Assembly: GCF_041260155.1 (NCBI RefSeq)
Contig: NC_091942.1
Span: forward strand, 10,992,501 to 11,056,500
Source of the DNA: Ptychodera flava
Lineage: Eukaryota > Hemichordata > Enteropneusta > Ptychoderidae
DNA length: 64,000 nt
Direction: 5' to 3'
This document shows, in pieces, positions 58,995 to 64,000 of the stretch (position 1 is its first letter; each line of letters starts with the position of its first letter). The position numbers were made by a program, and so were the translations under genes. Below the pieces are notes generated by a model, which was not told the origin of the DNA, searched no databases, and saw nothing but the letters and a program-made list of their open reading frames with translations.

Positions 58995-61900
58995 CTAGCT
59001 TTTGCTTTTCTAACTGTAAAATTTCACATTTCTTTTATCTTTCCTTCTTTTTTAATTTTCCATTTCTTGCCTCCACCTCTGCTTTAAAATGCTGCAACTC
59101 ATGCAAATATGTGCAAAGCATATCAATTACACACTGCAATTATGCTAATGGGCAATTTTTTACATAAATTTACATAAATCTGCCATATTTAACTTTATCC
59201 TCCTGCTTGCTTCTTTATGAATAAGGCAGTTTTGACTGTCAGTGACCACTTTCTCTAATTTATACTGACCAACTGCCTGTTGTAAACAGCCTCATGGGAG
59301 GAACTATATATGTAAATGCTATATTAACAAAATTTGGAGCATGTTTACTGATTATTTAAATAACATGTTATTAATGATAACTATGTAAAAAGTTATATAT
59401 AAATATATTCCACTGATAATGGTTTCGCATCAATTTTACTTTCTTTGTGCAATTTACAAATGAAAAGGCTGAACTTCATCCATCCATTTTAAATTGGCAA
59501 AAGCCACGACACACTTTTCTTTCATACTTGCCAATTCTCTGTACATGTATTTTTGGTACCGTTCAATGAATGTAAAAAAAAATAGGAAATTAAGCAGCTG
59601 AATGTAATTTTTTTATGTGAATTAAAAATATCATGGAGCTTGTGTTTCATAGGAGGAAAAGGACACGATAATAGGTAATACAATCTTGCAATTCTTTTCT
59701 GTTTGTGAACAGCGGTTTTAAAATTTGTTTACTGTACAAATACTTTTACCGCAGAATATTTTGTTCATTTTATGCAAATTCTGCAGAAACAAATGTAAAA
59801 CAATGAATATTAAAGTATATTCGATGAAAATAAAAGTCTGAATGTACAAATTTGATTGAAGTTCAAAGGTCATACCAGGAAAAGTGATTGGAAAAAAGGC
59901 AAGTAGAAACAACATGTTCAACTGTTATAAACCTTTTCTTTTCCAACAGAGGATACCATATGACACTGTTTCGAATCAATATATAATCTGCATTCTGGAG
60001 TTGCAAGTTGTTTTCTTGTGAGGCCAGGATTTAATTTCTGTGAAAATGTGCTTTAAGCTTCCGCAGTGATTGGTGAGTATATTCTCTCTGGTGCTGGTGA
60101 AAATTTTGGAAAATTGAAAATTAGGTTCCCTTTTTTTAGAATCCTTACTTATTCTGAATGGTTTATCATTATGACTAGGTTCAATGTTTTCTACAAACAG
60201 CTTACGTCCAGTTGCTTTAACCCTTTCACCCCCATTTCCATGTCTAGTGGTCCAACTTTACCATAGAAAACAATGAATTTGGGACAAACCATGGTGGTGA
60301 AAGGGTTAACCCTTTCACCCCATTTCCCTGTCTAGTGGTCCAACTTTACCATAGAAAACAATGGGCTTGGTTCAAACCATGGTGGTTAAAGAGTTAAAGT
60401 TGGTTTTCAAACAGTCACAGCAAAGCTCTGGGAAGTGGTAGATATTTGCAAGTGATGAAAAGTTCTGAGCTCATAATACTTACTTGAACTGGTGTGAGGT
60501 AGGATTTTCAAACCTGACTATATCCAAAGAGATGTCTACATGGGGACAGCATACCCTGTATGCCTCACGGTCATGGGATGCAATGCTGTCAGGCCTATCT
60601 GAATATTGCTATATAAGAGCTATTAAAGAAACTGAAATCCCGAATATTTTTATACATTCATCAGGAGAGATGGTGGTGTTCGTAGCTTGGACAGATGAAA
60701 ATTGTAGTGATTGTGACATCATCTGTCTTGAATGTTCAAAGAAATGCTACCATCTGAGTATGAAAGGCACAGGTAAGCCAAGGAAGAATAATTAAATTGG
60801 TCCTCTGAATTGCTGCTTCTACTTAAAATCAATTTGAAAACTTTTCTGAATTTGGGGCAAATGTATACTTCCAAATTGAAATTATATTAAGTGCAGTCGG
60901 TGATGTCAAAGCTTGAAGGTGTCTGTCTGCAACAATTCAATATGACACGTGTCAAGTTCAATGTGTTTAGTATCTAGCTGTGTCTGCAAGCATTCAATGT
61001 GATCGGGCAATGAAAACTGAAAAAACACAAACATTTGACCTCACCTGGGAAATTTTTAAAGATGAAACTGCAATTGTTGTACTTTTAGGGCATTTTGTGA
61101 AATTCTTAGCTGTAGTTGAAAACATTCCAGTGAGGAACTTTACTGATTTGTGGTAATGGATACCATTTGAACTTATCATTAGAATGACATGAAGGGTGTC
61201 ATCAATTTAAGCTGTGTGATAATTTAGGAAAGAAATTACCTGTAAGTCTTCTTTGATTGTTACACAGGTGAAAAAAGTACTTGTCACAGACTCCAAAGTT
61301 TGAAAGGCGTAGGACTCATGCTGCTAAACAGCGCCCTCTAGAGCTCATTAGGCTGAACCTGGACTATCGGTATTGGTGTAGCCTGCTCCTGTTAAGAGCC
61401 CTTCTTGTGCATGTGAAAATTACAACTGCCGAATATGGACCCTCAAATTGTCAACAAGAAACATTACTTCTTTTTTAAAACTGATCTCATAATGACACTT
61501 GTCATTGCATATATTAAATGCTAAGTGTATATTTTAAATTTGTTTTGTATTCAGCGTTTTTTAAAAATAGTGTCATTATTTCTTTAAGAATTTTTCATTC
61601 TAACTTTTGAGATCTACCATGAATTCAAAATAAAGACAACCTTTTTCAAACAACAAAAAGACTGATGAGTTTTGAAAAGTGTATCATAATGTGTGTATTT
61701 TATTATGTCACACATCAGAAATATTAAAACATTACAAGAGACAGATGACAGAATGGTTTACTTCTAATTGATGGTATTTTGGTAAAACAAGGGGCACATG
61801 TAAAAACTGGTTGCTGAACAAGAGATCAAAGGTCGTGATTTGGGGGGTGGGGAGGGGCTACTCTTGACAAGAAAATGAATTTTTGGTACATCTTATACAA

Positions 61901-62594
61901 TGTGATGAAGTTTAATAAGATATGCAAAGTTGTGGACTTCCCGGTCAAAACATTTCTATGGAAAATTGCACACATAAATAAGATAGGAAAATTGTTATCC
62001 CATTAGCAATGTACAAAACTTTTAGCCATGTTGAGAAAGCTTTAGTCCATCAAAGCTCTGGAATACTCCTCTCACTTCAAGCCATAGAAGTGTGAAGCCT
62101 GAAGGTCATGTGGAAAATATTTTTCCTTAATATTGTAGGTTGTGCAGGATTTTGGGAATGGGCTTTGCCATTGGATTGGTTTCCTTGGCATGAGACTGTG
62201 CCTGATAGGGTAAACTGTGCAGAGGAACAGTTTGTGCCTGTGGTATATAAACAGTGATACAGGGCTATAAGTGGTAATCTTAAAGATATTGACAATGCAT
62301 GTGTTCTCCAAGTTGATCACAGAATAAACTTTTCAGTAGCCATGTACATTCTTCTTGTTGCAATCAACAAGCTGGTGATCGGGTAGCCGGAGCCATGGCA
62401 AATTGTCCTTCATGAAAGAGAACATCTGGATTACAGAACTGAATGAATGCTTATGTACTATTGCTGTCTATGTTCATTGTAACAGAGTTATACCTACATT
62501 TTTGAAACTGAAGCCACAAGTTTGGAAATAAAATGCCCATTCCTTGGGTTTAAATAACTTCATTCCATTAGCAAATGAAAAAAGCTCTGTGATT
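58995..62594. other. Astacin 3' UTR and convergent intergenic region
   Basis: This region separates the astacin stop codon and the GRWD1 stop codon, which converge. AATAAA-like signals occur (for example about 59827 and 61628). A tandem TTAA unit lies at 60217-60397. Open frames at 60484-60795 and 61281-61478 show no family features and are not called. Confidence 0.4.
60217..60397. mobile_element. Two tandem copies of a roughly 89-bp TTAA-bounded unit
   Basis: Each unit runs TTAACCCTTTCACC... to ...GGTGAAAGGGTTAA (the second to GGTTAAAGAGTTAA), with a shared TTAA in the middle at 60306-60309. The interiors (TGTCTAGTGGTCCAACTTTA) are over 90% identical. It looks like a miniature element that inserted next to itself, or a tandem duplication. 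Confidence 0.65.
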
Positions 62595-62915
62595 TCAGAC
62601 ACTGATAGTTCTGAAGATGTTGAATCCATCCTGAGCCGTGCTGAGAATGAGTCCCGGAATCTGTGCGTGCCAATGCACTTCCTTGATGTCAGTCTGTCCC
62701 TGGTGGATGAATAACAGCTGAGGTGGAACGTCCACCTTTGATGTCTGTCCCTGGTCTGACTTGTTGGCTTCGTCGTCTTTTTCAAGTGCCAAGTCCCAGA
62801 GGGTGATTTGGTTGTCTGCTCCTGACGCGGCGAACACGGTGCTGTCTTTGTAGTTCCATTCCACGGATGTGATTGGCGCCGTGTGGTGTTTGAACTTGGC
62901 CACTGCTTGGCCCTT
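62595..62915 (-). CDS. GRWD1: GRWD1, glutamate-rich WD-repeat protein 1, last exon (partial)
   Basis: GRWD1 is a nuclear/nucleolar WD40 protein of ribosome biogenesis (yeast Rrb1) and histone binding. The exon reads 106 residues from KGQAVAKFKHHTAPITSVEW through FAASGADNQITLWDLALEKD and LLFIHQGQTDIKEVHWH to the C-terminus GFNIFRTISV, followed by a stop. The last residues FRTISV are identical to human, and the block ASGADxQITxWDLA is a WD-repeat strand. The acceptor is CAACAG before AAGGGC, and the exon starts in phase 0. Upstream exons lie beyond the window end, since 62916-64000 shows no further GRWD1 coding sequence on this strand. Confidence 0.93.
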   Translation of the reverse strand, partial: KGQAVAKFKHHTAPITSVEWNYKDSTVFAASGADNQITLWDLALEKDDEANKSDQGQTSKVDVPPQLLFIHQGQTDIKEVHWHAQIPGLILSTAQDGFNIFRTISV

Positions 62916-64000
62916 CTGTTGAATTGAAAATGAATAAGCTTGACCATCAGGCAGTCCAAGGGATAATCGTCAAAACATATTTCACCACAACTGACTACAT
63001 GAACAATAGATGCCACGGGTGGGTATATACAGAAATCAGAGTATTGGGGACTGCTTTGCTGATACGGCAAACCTCTGCATAATGCCCCTTGTTCTTTGCC
63101 TGTGCTGTGTATGTTTTAAGTGACAGCCTAATGCATATCTTTTATCAGTAGCTAATCCACAGATCCACCATACATTGACTACTACATTGCCTAAATGGAC
63201 ACCTACTAATTGACTAATCCATGGGCATCATATGATTACACTGAGAAAGTCATCACCTGGTATACCAGTAGGGTGGGTGAAAAATATGTTTATTTGGAAC
63301 AACTGATAACAAGGTAAGAAAAGAGGAGGCAATTTGCAGAAGTTGACTGTGACATGTGAGAACCCTAATATCAGATGTACGAGACCAGTATTGCTTTGTG
63401 AGGGAATACACAGACAATGTCCAGTGGCCCAAAGAGAAATGGAGAAAGAACAGGGCACCTGCAAGATCAGAAATAGAAGTACAACTGCTAGTCCTGAGTG
63501 GAGGACTGCTACATTGTAATAATGGTCCTTGATGTATTAACCTTTGAAAATATATCAGCAAACTGTTCACTTAGCTGAATACAATAAATACACCACAAGC
63601 TTTTTTTAAATTTTCATTGACCTTTATTAGAAATTATTTTACCATGCCCTGCCCGTCGCATGTTGATTGGTCGAGCTGAACCACGTGACTGACCAAAAAT
63701 ACACAGTAATGGTTTGTTTACATGCCCATGAATATGAATAACAAGATTAACAACTCAAAGTATTGTAACTTTACAGCTCAATCGTAAATCATAATCAATC
63801 ACAAAATAAAATGGAGCACTTGTAGGTCAAGTTGAGATACTTTTTTCTGAAAACATCTCCGGATTTGTCAATTTTTTACAGGGTGCGTAACAGTGCGTTG
63901 CGTATTGCTCAGTTTCTGGGGCCCAGTTGTTGTTCGCTCCTGAAATTTTCAGAAATTTTGACGATTTCTTGGGTTCGCTGATAATATAATGGAAATAACG
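62916..64000 (-). other. Presumed GRWD1 intron
   Basis: No GRWD1 exon is readable on the minus strand here. The segment is AT-rich, with a CACGTGAC E-box-like string at about 63684. No repeat was recognised. Confidence 0.35.

Noticed and set aside
60484-60795. 103-codon open frame with several Cys (CSDCDIICLECSKKC)
   Set aside because: No start context, splice partner or family match. It lies in the AT-rich 3' flank of the astacin gene, and cysteines alone do not make a domain.

Overview
The window looks like nuclear DNA from an intron-rich, AT-rich invertebrate animal. Genes have many short exons, GT-AG introns of about 0.3 to 3 kb, AATAAA signals, many microsatellites and many small non-autonomous DNA transposons. 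The gene set (CYBC1/Eros, CIAO3, a CCDC154-like coiled-coil protein, an astacin-CUB protease, GRWD1 and a cytosolic sulfotransferase) would fit an invertebrate deuterostome such as a hemichordate or amphioxus. That placement is inference; nothing here fixes the species.

Layout. 78-184 (+): last exon of a cytosolic sulfotransferase. 1119-6820 (-): complete five-exon CYBC1 orthologue, tail-to-tail with the sulfotransferase. 7147-13119 (+): complete ten-exon CIAO3, head-to-head with CYBC1 across 326 bp that probably acts as a shared promoter. About 13.7-17.4 kb: no recognisable gene, several repeats. 17463-29418 (+): a 15-exon coiled-coil gene, probably CCDC154-like, with possible alternative 3' exons to 31025. 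31027-33690 (+): degraded 3' part of a LINE, split by a 1.8-kb PIF/Harbinger-type element. 33.8-36.1 kb: microsatellites and two tRNA-headed SINE copies.

36169-44233 is one 8.07-kb transposon-like element with interrupted long terminal inverted repeats and a perfect 9-bp target-site duplication. It lies next to a further Harbinger-type element (44348-45268). About 45.3-51.0 kb holds no gene I can support, apart from a 354-bp MITE. 51033-58994 (+): complete eight-exon secreted astacin metalloprotease with one CUB domain. 62595-62915 (-): last exon of GRWD1, whose other exons lie beyond the window.

The genes are unrelated housekeeping or secreted functions and do not form a pathway. The striking content is mobile. 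Terminal inverted repeats can be matched to target-site duplications by eye for at least four superfamily types: TTAA (piggyBac/Kolobok-like), TTA/TAA (PIF/Harbinger-like), 9 bp (Mutator-like) and 8 bp (hAT-like). Two 9-bp elements share the same TAGCTG terminus although they differ in size by more than tenfold. No retroviral, LTR or Polinton element was recognised.
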